Positions 53,201 to 61,612 of a stretch of 64,000 nt of DNA are shown piece by piece. The DNA is taken from contig CM055095.1 in the NCBI GenBank assembly GCA_029204225.1, positions 75,531,672 through 75,595,671 of the forward strand, given 5' to 3'. The notes beneath the pieces are model-generated. The model had not been told where the DNA came from. It did not search any database and saw only the letters and a program-made list of their open reading frames with translations. The position numbers were made by a program, and so were the translations under genes. How positions within the stretch are numbered: position 1 is the stretch's first letter; every line of letters starts with the position of its first letter. The DNA comes from Diphasiastrum complanatum (taxonomy: Eukaryota > Streptophyta > Lycopodiopsida > Lycopodiales > Lycopodiaceae).

Positions 53201-53302
53201 TATAGGTACTTTCCTTGGGAGGATTTTAAAGCTTGGAGGGTGAGTTCTGATCCAATCGAGCTTGTAGAAAACACAGTCGGGGATGATGTTGTACAATGTT
53301 AA
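38406..53302 (+). CDS. Predicted coiled-coil, C-terminally membrane-anchored plant protein (three exons, 414 aa)
   Basis: Exons 38,406-39,015, 51,436-51,867 and 53,100-53,302 join in phase across GT-AG introns into 414 codons plus TAA. Residues 1-203 are Ser/Pro-rich and probably disordered ([30 protein letters not shown]). Exon 2 is helical with coiled-coil character ([38 protein letters not shown], KEIs-like tail [14 protein letters not shown]). Exon 3 has a basic patch ([12 protein letters not shown]), then one hydrophobic segment ([20 protein letters not shown]) and about 40 further residues. This suggests a tail-proximal membrane anchor with the N-terminus cytosolic or nuclear. I do not recognise the family or function. 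The start is the first ATG of the open frame. No inactivating lesion; intron 1 is 12,420 bp. Confidence 0.8.
39591..39659. repeat. (AG)n microsatellite in intron 1
   Basis: Perfect AG run of 69 bases. Confidence 0.95.
41271..41378. repeat. Paired (CA)12 and (TG)10 tracts
   Basis: (CA)12 at 41,271-41,294 and (TG)10 at 41,359-41,378 are complementary and separated by 64 bases, so they could pair as a hairpin stem in the intron transcript. Confidence 0.85.
41636..43475 (+). pseudogene. Intronic Ty3/gypsy pol remnant (RT, RNase H, integrase)
   Basis: RT begins [12 protein letters not shown], shifts frame to [35 protein letters not shown] and [10 protein letters not shown], and has [11 protein letters not shown] as its catalytic motif. 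It then jumps to [20 protein letters not shown], with about 60-70 residues between deleted. RNase H reads [20 protein letters not shown]. Integrase reads [34 protein letters not shown] (HH of the zinc finger), [46 protein letters not shown] and [17 protein letters not shown], so D, D and E are present. It ends at [10 protein letters not shown]. Many stops. Chromovirus-like by motif; gag and LTRs are absent. Confidence 0.85.
43473..43910 (+). mobile_element. LTR-like segment interrupting the gypsy integrase
   Basis: Begins TGTTAGAAATAATAAATG exactly where integrase similarity stops. Contains a TATA-like CTATTTATATG (about 43,728), AT-rich upstream sequence and a pyrimidine-rich downstream part, as in plant copia LTRs. 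The right end and a target duplication were not found. Confidence 0.4.
43911..45190. other. Intron interior without recognised coding sequence
   Basis: Holds the (GA)n tract at 44,178-44,218 in a GC-richer patch. Frames at 43,918-44,375 are artefacts of that tract. Nothing else was identified. Confidence 0.4.
44178..44218. repeat. (GA)n microsatellite in intron 1
   Basis: GA dinucleotide run of about 41 bases, preceded by an interrupted GA stretch from 44,147. Confidence 0.9.
45191..45203 (-). other. Copia primer-binding-site-like sequence, minus strand
   Basis: The minus strand reads TGGTATCAGAGCC, the usual copia primer-binding site. It would be preceded (to the right, 45,204 onwards) by a 5' LTR and followed leftwards by gag, but no gag is found. 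The copia 3 coding remnant instead lies to the right. Either two elements are juxtaposed or one was rearranged. Confidence 0.6.
45204..45779 (-). mobile_element. Possible copia LTR segment, minus strand
   Basis: Non-coding DNA to the right of the PBS-like site, where a minus-strand 5' LTR should lie. No termini could be confirmed. Confidence 0.3.
45780..47290 (-). pseudogene. Copia 3 remnant: gag knuckle, protease, integrase
   Basis: From 47,290 leftwards: zinc knuckle [14 protein letters not shown], protease [32 protein letters not shown], pre-integrase [12 protein letters not shown], then a degraded core with DDFSHKIW-like sequence (first D). It then passes from KPLVEKQ, through a stop, directly to [20 protein letters not shown] (E context). 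The approximately 28 residues carrying the second catalytic D (LRSDNGGE in relatives) are missing. The C-terminus ends near NRSPTKVV plus frameshifted sequence. RT and RNase H are absent. Confidence 0.82.
47291..47991. other. Non-coding intron DNA left of the MITE
   Basis: No coding or structural signal recognised until the MITE target-site duplication at 47,984-47,991. Confidence 0.4.
47992..48467. mobile_element. hAT-type MITE 1 (476 bp) with perfect 8-bp TSD
   Basis: Starts CATAGAATTAATGAACCG and ends CCGTGGGTTCTATG (7-bp terminal inverted repeat CATAGAA). Flanked by CCAAGAAC at 47,984-47,991 and 48,468-48,475. Subterminal GAACCGT motifs recur in both orientations, and the centre has tandem TGTGAAATCTG-type units (48,165-48,310). 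An 8-bp duplication is the hAT hallmark. No transposase. Confidence 0.88.
48500..48779 (-). mobile_element. Gypsy 3' LTR fragment, minus strand
   Basis: The minus strand reads TTGAGGGAAAGAG (purine tract) followed by TGTTAGAATCCAG, an LTR start at 48,779. The left limit is approximate. Confidence 0.5.
48785..48930 (-). pseudogene. Chromovirus chromodomain fragment
   Basis: The minus strand reads [20 protein letters not shown] then [18 protein letters not shown] and a stop. [16 protein letters not shown] matches the conserved chromodomain pattern (V-x-W-K-G-L-P-x-x-E-A-T-W-E) at the C-terminus of plant chromovirus integrases. Immediately followed by a purine tract and LTR. The rest of the integrase is missing. 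Confidence 0.75.
48931..50359. other. Intron DNA, nothing securely identified
   Basis: A 110-codon minus frame at 49,887-50,219 is protein-like but matches no family I know (contains [19 protein letters not shown]). The rest is AT-rich and non-coding. Confidence 0.35.
50360..50640. repeat. Decayed minisatellite
   Basis: A unit of about 30 bp around CTGCAACAACATTCTTATT recurs with many substitutions (variants with CAACATCTT, CAGCATCTTTATTT, CAGCATTCTTATGTT, GTAAGCATTTTTGTTATG). Confidence 0.5.
50641..51435. other. Last part of intron 1
   Basis: No coding signal. Contains the (CA)n tract about 105 bp before the acceptor; the acceptor TTTGAAG/GTTC ends at 51,435. Confidence 0.5.
51289..51330. 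repeat. (CA)n microsatellite near the exon 2 acceptor
   Basis: CA run with one CT interruption near 51,310. Confidence 0.9.
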
Positions 53303-54086
53303 GACAAATTGTAACATACATACATCATTGAGAATGGCAGCTTCTGAGGAAATTCTTGTCTGGGCTTTCAGTCCTGAGCACTTGCCATTAATTACCATAT
53401 CAAGTCTTTGATAAGTGCTAGCTCCTTAAAATCATTGTGGATATTATTTTGGTAGTACTAGAATGTGTGCTTGTACCCTTTGCCAGTCAAGATATTTACA
53501 TGGTGGAGAGCTGGTCGTTTAGGAATGAGGCTTGTGGAGCACCTCTGGTTGAAGATGAGGGCATAAGTGCTGGCTCACAAATCAATGTTGCACTTGTGAA
53601 GTCCTGTTTTTCTCAGAAATTGTGTTTTGGTTAACACTAGGCCTTAATGATGTTGATAACTGAGGTTTATCTTTATCTTATTTTTTCATTGTGTAGTTCT
53701 TCTTTATGTGTATTGCTCATCTTCTTGTAAAAGTCGCTTGAATTAAGTTCTTGGCAATCCTTACCTGGCACGCTGTGAAGTCACTACCATCGGTTGTCAT
53801 TTCACATCTATTATTTTACATTTTTTGAATCAAATCCACTCATTACCCAGAATGTCTTGTAGCTTGTCATGATGGTATGATTTAGGATAGGAATACGAGT
53901 TGTTATTCCATCCCCTTTCTGGGGTTATGGAGGATTTTGTCCAGCATTATTCAACAGTGTGAGGTGTGGCATTGGATAAAAAGGTTGTGCAGCCTAGCAC
54001 CAACTTCAAAAGCAAATTATTGCCCAAGAAAAGTTTTTAATCTTCACCCAAGTTGATGCATGTTAAAGACCATATCGCAATTGTCC
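53303..54086 (+). other. 3' UTR and downstream flank of the coiled-coil gene
   Basis: Follows the stop codon at 53,302. No further exon or coding frame was recognised before the MITE at 54,087. Confidence 0.45.
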
Positions 54087-54393
54087 CATAGAATCATTGA
54101 ACCGTTAACGGTTCAGTACGGTTCTCAGAACTGTACTGTGAACCGTACGGTTCACAATCTTTTTTTGGGCAGAAGCGTATGAACCGTGAAATAATTAAAT
54201 AAATAATTAATTAATCCTTTTTTTTCCCACCCCCAAAACGAGCTATGAGGGGTTTTGGGGGGAAAATCAAAATAAATAATTAATGAATTGATTAATTGAT
54301 TTTAAGATGAACCGTACCATGGTTCAAGGAACCGTGGTACGGTTCCTGCCACAGGTCCCAGAACCAACGGTTCTAGGAACCGTGGCTTCTATG
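54087..54393. mobile_element. hAT-type MITE 2 (307 bp) with perfect 8-bp TSD
   Basis: Same family as MITE 1: starts CATAGAATCATTGAACCG, ends CCGTGGCTTCTATG. Flanked by AATTGTCC at 54,079-54,086 and 54,394-54,401. Carries the same GAACCGTACGGTTCAC palindrome but lacks the TGTGAAATCTG array of MITE 1, which explains most of the length difference. Confidence 0.9.
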
Positions 54394-54908
54394 AATTGTC
54401 CACATGGGCGGCACATTAGTTAGTGTGTTATGTTTTGAAATTTATCAATTTTCATGATAGATATGCTGTCAGTGGTTGTTCAGGAAAGTCTGATGAGGAT
54501 CACCAGATGATGCAGGGCTTGCATATTCCAGAAGTTTAGTCATCTGCTGTCATCTTCTGATGACTTTGTGAGCTATTGCATAAAAGATGCAATTCCCTTC
54601 TAGGGCTTTTCCTCCTACTTGACTGTTTATTTAAGATGCCGTGTGAAGAAGCATGTTAGAATCCTACATGAAGGAGCATGATGACAGATGTGCTACAGGC
54701 TTGGATGAAGATAATATCCTTCAAAATCGAAGTATGGTGCTCAACCTGAATGTTGACAAGACACCTGTCAGAGCATTTGTGGATTGCAGAAATATGGTGA
54801 TCAAATATTGAAGCACACCATGACAAAGCTGAATATAGCCCCATGAGTTCACCATGCTTAGGCAACGTCAAAGAAATGTCCTGACTCCACTATTGAGTAC
54901 ATAGCAAC
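54394..54908. other. Spacer between two MITEs
   Basis: No gene recognised. Includes the flanking target duplications of both elements. Confidence 0.5.
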
Positions 54909-55704
54909 CATAGTTGCAGCGAATCTCAATTCGCTAGAATCGCGATTCCCTGGGATCGCGATTCTAACAGCGAATCGTGCAAAAAAAAAAAATTTATTTA
55001 TTTATTTATTTTATTGAAAAAATAGCTTATGGTTGAAATTTTTTTTAGGGGAGCAATGCTCAAACCAACGTTTTGCCTCCCAGAAGTGTAGTAGATAGGG
55101 CACAAACAAATAAAACTCAGTAGCTATTTGGTTGTTATTTGCTCTGGTTCTCAGTAATTGTTAATGCTACAACAAAAACTATCAACCTCTATGGATGATG
55201 ATCACTTTTGCAATCATTTTATTGGAGATGTGAGTGCAATGCTCAATTGGGGGCATAAGTATTGGCCCTTCTCGGCACACATTTGGACCCCATTTTTATC
55301 TACTGGGAGTAGCAGGGGGGGGGGCAGCGCCTACAACTGTCGTCGGGGGGGTTCAGGGGGGGCCGGCGACAGCCACCTAGGCCCCCCCTGGTGGTGGGGG
55401 ATCTGTTGGCAGCGCCCCCCAAAGCAAAAAGTGAGGTACAATTGCTCTACAGTTCTGTCTTTGTCCGATTGGGACCATCCATGATCGTAACGAACAGGCT
55501 AGAGGTTAGTTTTGAATTTTTATCCTTGATAGAACCCAACATGGATTAATGCACCTGAACTGGACCATTCTGTGAAATATTCGACAAAGTAATAATGCTC
55601 TTAAAGCTTTCATCTGATACCCATGTTGCCCAAGAAAAAAAACGATTCTAGAAACATTTCGAGTCGCGATTCGGACCGTGATTTTGAATCGCAGTGCAAC
55701 TATT
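54909..55704. mobile_element. hAT-type MITE 3 (796 bp), different family, perfect 8-bp TSD
   Basis: Ends CATAGTTGCA and TGCAACTATT are inverted repeats (9 of 10). Flanked by ATAGCAAC at 54,901-54,908 and 55,705-55,712. Subterminal GCGATTC/GAATCGC motifs recur on both sides. The interior includes a GC-rich G-run block (55,310-55,430) unlike anything around it, possibly captured DNA. Confidence 0.85.
55310..55430. other. G/C-run block inside MITE 3
   Basis: Several runs of 5-10 G (55,314-55,370) followed by C runs (55,383-55,388 and near 55,418). Four or more G runs within 60 bp satisfy a G-quadruplex pattern. Confidence 0.7.
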
Positions 55705-55712
55705 ATAGCAAC

Positions 55713-56624
55713 ACAGAAGAATCTGTGATCAATCAAAACTTGATAATTGTAGAGATATCTAATATATATAATTAATGGTTTGAATCATAACTTTGATAGG
55801 ATATACATAACAAACAAGATGTAATGATTTTGCTAGTAACAAATAAAGAGTAAGAAATGATAACAAGCAATCATATAATTAGGTGTTATGTATCTTGGGT
55901 TCCAAGGGGGGCTTGAACTTAGGGACCAAAGGAACTTGGGATACCAAACTAATCGATTGAGCCAATCCCGTTGGATGGCCTAATTAATATTGGGTGTTAT
56001 GCACCTTGGTTTTTAAGGTGGGCTTGAACTTGAGACTGCCAAATTACCATGAAAATGTTTTAGTAAAAAATGGACCATACTATCCACATGAGTTGCAATA
56101 TACGCCAAATGTCATCATTTAAGCCATGGTAGAAGAGAATATTAACCAAAGATGAAATTTATAACATGTCATTTATAAAGACCATGACTGTGCATACATT
56201 TCATACGAACTCGTGTCATGTACAAATGTCTAATATGTTCAAAGGTCTGTATGACCACTATCAAACAATCAACATGCTAGAATCATATAGTACATTGACA
56301 TTTTCCAGCAGACCGAAGCATGCTAACGCCAACAAGAACTAGATAACCTAGACCATTGCAAGTGGAGTAAATTGTTGATATCAATAGATACAGTCCAATT
56401 TTGCATGACACCAACATGTTGGAGTGATGTTTGTTGCATCATGTTACCTCAAGTTTGAGATTTGTTCTGACATATGCACCTCAGACAATGGACAACAAAG
56501 ATGCCTCAAGCTAGATCACGGAATCACCATGTTTGTTCTCTTGGAAAACCACCACAGGGCATTCACAATGATGTACACAATAGTCACTAGCATTGTCATG
56601 CCTTGAATTGTTAGAAGCCCCCGG
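55713..56624. other. Flank with two SINE-like pieces, otherwise non-coding
   Basis: No sustained coding frame. The tRNA-related pieces are at 55,881-56,045; the remainder holds nothing recognised. Confidence 0.4.
55881..56045 (-). repeat. tRNA-derived SINE-like sequence, one and a half copies
   Basis: On the minus strand the first unit (55,881-55,980) has GGATTGGCTCAATCGATTAG (A-box-like) and then CTAAGTTCAAGCCCCCC (B-box-like). A second unit (55,987-56,045) keeps the B-box half and the shared TGTTATG/CACCTTGG phrase. A third related copy is at 62,761-62,838. Confidence 0.45.
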
Positions 56625-57770
56625 ATATGTTATTTACTCATGAGAAATAGAAAATCTTTTGTAGCTGAGTTACAAGATCTTAGTGAGATATGTGAGTAAC
56701 ATATGTGGGTTCTGGAGGAATCTGCCAGGTAAGAATGTATATATGTACTGGGTCATAGTGAGATTATTCTCATATGTGCACGATTAATCTTGTATGAATC
56801 TACTATGTAATCCTAGTTACTAAGGTTACCTGGTGCACTTAACCTAGTCGGTGAACATGAACATATAATCAAGTATTGTTTTGATAGATACTTGCAGAGT
56901 TAACAAATCTTTGTATGGAAGATTTATGGATTAACTTATAAATGATTTGGGTAAGGATCTAAATGTGGTGTCATAGTAGTATAATTGAATTCTTCATTTA
57001 TACATTTGAGATTTCTGAATCATTGGCAATTAACTTGAGTAGTTGATTACTCTAGGATGAAGTTAATTGGTAAAACGATCAGTGTGATGTGGAATTGATG
57101 GTTTTTGTACTATATTGCTTGTAAGACGCATGATTAAGTGAATCATTTGGATTCATCAGTTAAAATTGTGTGCATTGGATATACAATATTCTTGGGATAC
57201 AGTATTCTTTAGTTAAGGGATTCAGCTCATTAGTGATTGTATCCCAGAGAGCTCAATTGGATAATGAATCATAATGAATCCAAGAATAATTACTGAATTG
57301 ATATTCAGCAGGACTTTGGGTATCTAGATTTGATTCTGGATTGTAATCTAAAGTTTTTGTAGTTGAAGATGATTGTCATTTTGGTATGCGTTCAGTTTTT
57401 AATTACCAATTGTTTATAGACTTTGAATCTTACACTTCGGTTAAAGAATCATGTTTTGAAAGTATTCCTAAATCCAGTATTTTCTTAATAGAAAGACTTT
57501 TGGAATGACTCTTACTTTTCTTGAGTTATGTTAGACATATACTCCAGTATTCCATAAATGATTAAGTATGGTTTGGATTTCAGGAAATTATGATTGACAA
57601 ATCATATGAATCTAAATATTTATGGTTGACGAATCATAAATAGATACTTAATTATTGTCAGAGGATTATAAGGAATTTTAATGATTCTTAAGTGAGATGA
57701 TTAATTTTTGATCTATTATTTTTGTAAGAATTCGAATCAGTGTTTTGAATCTCTCTACTCTAGTGTTATA
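56625..57770. repeat. Dispersed 1.1-kb repeat, copy B
   Basis: Collinear with 12,174-13,295 in the same orientation. Relative to copy A it has small insertions (for example near 56,915 and 57,225). Without coding capacity. Confidence 0.8.
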
Positions 57771-58719
57771 TTTGAGGAGCTAGGAAGAATGTTATGTCCA
57801 TAGTCAGTAAGTAGGATTCAGTATACTCCTAGTCTTGGATACACGGTACTCCAGTAAATCAAGCTGTTAGTTATGCCACGTCATACTGGATGTGTAGAGT
57901 TATCAATAGCAATTCTATGAATAGTTGGTCCATGCTTAGGACTCTATTCTAGGTGAATCTATGTATAGGATCTTAGGGAGCTTCCCTTATATTTTCCCTC
58001 ACAACTTCATCAAAACTTCATATGAACTTTCGCAAACTTGGTCAAAGATTAAAAATGACATTTCGAGCTCAATGGATCATGCTGCGAAGGTTCTTTCCCA
58101 GTGATGCAAGAGTTATTCATGTTTGCGAGGGTTCAGGACCACTTTTTGGCTCACAGATCACTCAATAATTCAAACTAACTCTCTTAGATTTTTCTGTGTT
58201 ACTATCTCAACTAGATGGAGCTTCAGAATTCTCTACGAAGCTTAGTTGCCACAAAAAATCAAAAAAATTGATGTTTGTGAGGGTTCTGTCTTTGATTTTG
58301 CTATTCTAGATCTTGGAAATTTTCGCAAAGGGTTTTAATCTGTAAGGTAACTCTCATAGAGATTTTTGTGTCTCTATCTCAGTGAGATGGACTTTCAAAA
58401 GGCTCTACGAAGGTTACTTAGATGTATTTTTAAAATTTTTAAGAATTTTTGGATTATTTTGTCTATTTCTTTTTGGCTATTTTGGCAGAATGGCTGGGAA
58501 CTAACTCTCGCAGAGATTTCTGTGTCCTTTTCTTAGTGAGATGGAACTTTAGAAGGCTCTACGAAGCTTACTTCAATCTGAACAAAAAGTTATTAGATCT
58601 GATATGTTTTCTCGCTCTTTTTTCCTGCCAAAAATAGATTTTCATTCGCTTTTAGAATATGTCTTTTAAACAGCTTTGGAAGGACTTTTTTTATTTTTTT
58701 CTTTTCTTTACCATGAGAT
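57771..58719. repeat. Region with three imperfect repeats
   Basis: A unit containing CTAACTCTC, GAGATTTYTGTGT, TCTCAGTGAGATGGA and GGCTCTACGAAG recurs at about 58,175-58,250, 58,350-58,420 and 58,500-58,575. Each copy is preceded at some distance by GTTTGCGAGGGTTC-like sequence or its variants. Possibly a retroelement leader. Confidence 0.5.
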
Positions 58720-58890
58720 AGAAAATGCAACTATGCTTAGCATAGAATGTACAAAATTTAAGCACAAGATAAAGAATGCAACTATGCTTAGCATATGATG
58801 TACATAATAAATAATTAATAAATTTCTATGCTAAGCATGAGATCTAGAGAATACAACTATGCTTAGCATAGGATGTACATAATAAATAAT
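58720..58890. repeat. Clustered palindromic motif TATGCTTAGCATA
   Basis: The motif or its complement (ATGCTAAGCAT) occurs four times in 170 bp, with GATGTACATAATAAATAATTA units between, and once more at about 59,473. It resembles subterminal repeats of DNA transposons. Confidence 0.6.
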
Positions 58891-58926
58891 TATGAACATG
58901 AGTGAAGTGAATACCATATTTCTAAA

Positions 58927-59398
58927 TCATATAAAAAATGGAGTGAGGGCTTCATTTTTACTGCTCAGAGGATAAAGCCTTTGGCACTTCTCAAAATCTT
59001 GACAATTCAGCCCTGTTACAAGGGCTTCTTGAACTTTTATGAATAGTTTATGCCTATATTACAAAAACAAATTAGTGAACAATATCATAAAAAAATTAAA
59101 AAAATTGCAATTAATATACAGAAAGATTTTAAAAAAAAAACATAAGAAGAATTTTACCTCTGAAATTCTTTTTTTATTTCAGCAAGGGAGAGCTGACCAT
59201 CAGTAACACTCGAGAGCACACTGATTATCAGCTTGGAAGAATTTATTCCTTGTATATTTTTTCACTCCAAAATATCCATCTCTGTTGGAATGGGTTTTAA
59301 TGTATGAGTGGTGGCTACAACCTTCTTTTTAGATTTTGATGCTCCTTGAGCTAGCTGGCCCTTTATTTCAAGATTTTCCCATTTGTTAAATTTTTTTT
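58927..59398 (-). pseudogene. Two terminal exons of an unidentified gene or transposon ORF
   Basis: The minus strand reads, from 59,398, KFNKWENLEIKGQLAQGASK, KSKKKVVATTHTLKPIPTEM, DILE, a TGA, then KNIQGINSSKLIISVLSSVT and DGQLSLAEIKKEFQ. A donor (GAG/GTAAAA) at 59,158 joins an acceptor at 59,053 in phase, giving HKLFIKVQEALVTGLNCQDF, EKCQRLYPLSSKNEALTPFF and a stop at 58,927. The preserved splice phase over both exons argues that this was once a real gene. The one in-frame stop marks decay. No family recognised. The 3' end lies next to the palindromic repeat cluster; the 5' end faces the methyltransferase-like segment on the other strand. Confidence 0.5.
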
Positions 59399-59592
59399 CT
59401 ACAAGGGCCTACACTTGAAATTTAAATTTAAAGAAACAAAATATCAAAATTTGGTAAAATAAATTTATTCATGCTAAGCATAGGTGCATTTTAATATATG
59501 CAATTTTTTTATTTTTCACAGAGTTTTGAAAATAATAAGAGTGGGCAGCTCCTAAGCAATTTAGGACCCACCTTCAAAGGGCAAAAAGCTGA

Positions 59593-60718
59593 GAGGAGGC
59601 AAGGGAGAGTCATCAGGCTGGGGACTCAGACATTGACGATGATCCAAAGGTGACATTTGTCTTGAAGTCTATTGATGACCCCCCTTGTTCTTATACAATT
59701 GAACAAGGCGATGCAAGAGGTTTGTGAAAAGAAGATGGTACACTATTTGCATCACAGACATTCTTTACGGTTTTAAATTGGTGGGCAGGCTCGTTGAATG
59801 ATGATCGTCCTTTTAAATATACTGAGATGAAGGAGACTGTTGTTGGTTTTCTAGAGGTCACCACAACGGATAGTGGGATTCCACTCCAGTTGGCAACAAG
59901 TTGGTGTGCACGAAGCACTTCTCGAAGTTTGCAATGTAGAAATTGAGAATGCAATTTGGAGTAACTACTTTAATTTTGTTTGAACACATTTATAAGTTAT
60001 TCCTCTGCTCTGAACATTTTTCTATCAACTTAATTGACCAATTTCTAATCATTTTTTCGTAATAATTGTAGGTTCAAGCCAAATGTAAGAAATTATGGTG
60101 GTGCTCGCCTTTGTAATGAGATTGAATATCTCTCTATCGGCTATTTTTCAATCGACGACAAGAGGTCAATGCTGCATTACAACACTTTTGCATTACAACA
60201 TTGCAGGAAGTATTGATTTTGGCAATCATTTTGAATTTTCAGCAATGACAAAAAAGTTGAAGAATCCCATGACTGGTTCAGTGGCTTCTCCATACCAAAA
60301 GCAACAACACCTTGTAAATAAATTAATTGACATGTTTTCTCATCCAGCTGAATGGATTTTGGATTTATTTAGTGGTAGAGGACAACCAGTGCATGTACTG
60401 TCCAAAAGGGCAGACATGTGGTGGTAGTAGAACTAGATGAGAGTTTAGTAAGATTTATTAAAATGAGATTAGTAGGAATTTATGTTTTGCCAGACGAGTT
60501 TCAAGAAGTGGGTAAATTAGGCCCCTCATAAGATAATATTGCTCCAATTTGCAAAGAGCCCCAACCGCCTGCTAGTGGCCTTGCAGGTGATGAAGGTGAT
60601 CTAGAAGAGGTGGTTGAACAATCTTATAATGTTATAGTGGATGTCATTACACATGACCGGTCTACTGCTCAAGTAGATTCAAATTTTGGGAGGCTGCTAG
60701 TCCTGACCCAAATGATTT
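59593..60718 (+). pseudogene. N4/N6-type DNA methyltransferase-like pseudogene
   Basis: First segment (59,593-59,943): AGDSDIDDDPKVTFVLKSID, DPPCSYTIEQGDARGL, a TGA, EDGTLFASQTFFTVLNWWAG, EMKETVVGFLEVTTTDSG. After an intron-like gap with acceptor TTGTAG at 60,072: FKPNVRNYGGARLCNEIEYL, SIGYFSIDDKRSML. A frameshift near 60,200, then MTGSVASPYQKQQHLVNKL, DMFSHPAEWILDLFSGRGQ. A second frameshift near 60,415, then RHVVVVELDESLVRFIKMRL. PAEWILDLFSGxG followed about 20 residues later by VVxVELDE is the SAM-binding motif I/II pair at the C-terminal end of N6_N4_Mtase enzymes (PF01555, beta-class order). The threonine of the usual GxGT is altered. A catalytic DPPY-type motif is not confidently placed; DDPPCSY is a weak candidate. 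Clearly decayed. Confidence 0.6.
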
Positions 60719-60892
60719 GGTCGAAATTTGTTTACTCCAGTGTACAAATATTTATCACGATTTCTTATGTAAATACTTTTATCTTTTAGATAAAATGATC
60801 AATGTTTTTACTAAGGATGGTTATTTCTTGAATTTGATGATTTTTAAATGTCTTTGCGTTATTTAAGTTTACTATTTATTCATATCAGTTAG

Positions 60893-61612
60893 TTAACACT
60901 AGACTTGTCACAAAATGTTAACACTAGAGTTGTCACAAAATGTACACAAAAGTGTGCATTTCAAGCACTTATTCAAAAAATCATATCTCATAAACTATAA
61001 TGAATCACTTCAAATCCTTTCACATGTGTGCTCTTCATATATAAATTTACCAATCATACTTTTGAGATCTTCATTTTGAGCAACTTATATATAAGATATG
61101 ATGTGTCAAACATGTGGGAGTATTAATAAAACTTCAATATTTTTTGGGATTATAAATTTGGAATTATGTAGAGATAGATATGTGCATCTAAAGTTACCCA
61201 TGTCAAGTCCTGAAAAGTATTGAAAATTATTGAAAGGTGCTAGAAAATTTCAGCTCTTTTGGAGGTGTTTTTTACAATTCTTTCTTTGGATGTGTACTTT
61301 CAAAAATCCTTTATGACCATGGAAACATGTCTATAAGAAAAAAATTAAATTTGGAGTCCTATAGAGATATATATATGTGCACCTAAAGTTACCAATGTGA
61401 AGTGCTGAAAAGTGCTAAAAATTGAAGTTTTTTGGGGGCAAATTGCCATCAATTGAGAGAAAAAAAAAAGTAAGTCTTCCAATAACACAATAAAGAGTCA
61501 AGTCTAGTTCCACATACATTTGAAAGAGTGAAATTTCAATCATTTGATGACGTCAAGTGACCAAGGATTTTATGCGCACTTTTGTGTCCCAAACGCACAA
61601 AAATGCGCGTTT
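60893..61612. mobile_element. Non-autonomous TIR element, copy 2, with duplicated left end
   Basis: Homologous to 4,198-5,155. Its left end is a 25-bp unit (TTAACACTAGASTTGTCACA plus AAATG) present twice in direct tandem at 60,893-60,917 and 60,918-60,942. The inner inverted pair (ACACAAAAGTGTGCAT and ATGCGCACTTTTGTGT) is present. The right end lacks the ACAACTCTAGTA terminus of copy 1, and one internal unit is shorter. Confidence 0.6.

Noticed and set aside
53100-53302. KASH-type nuclear-envelope tail on the coiled-coil protein
   Set aside because: A single membrane segment with a short tail is present, but the C-terminus (DDVVQC) lacks the terminal PT-type motif of plant KASH proteins.
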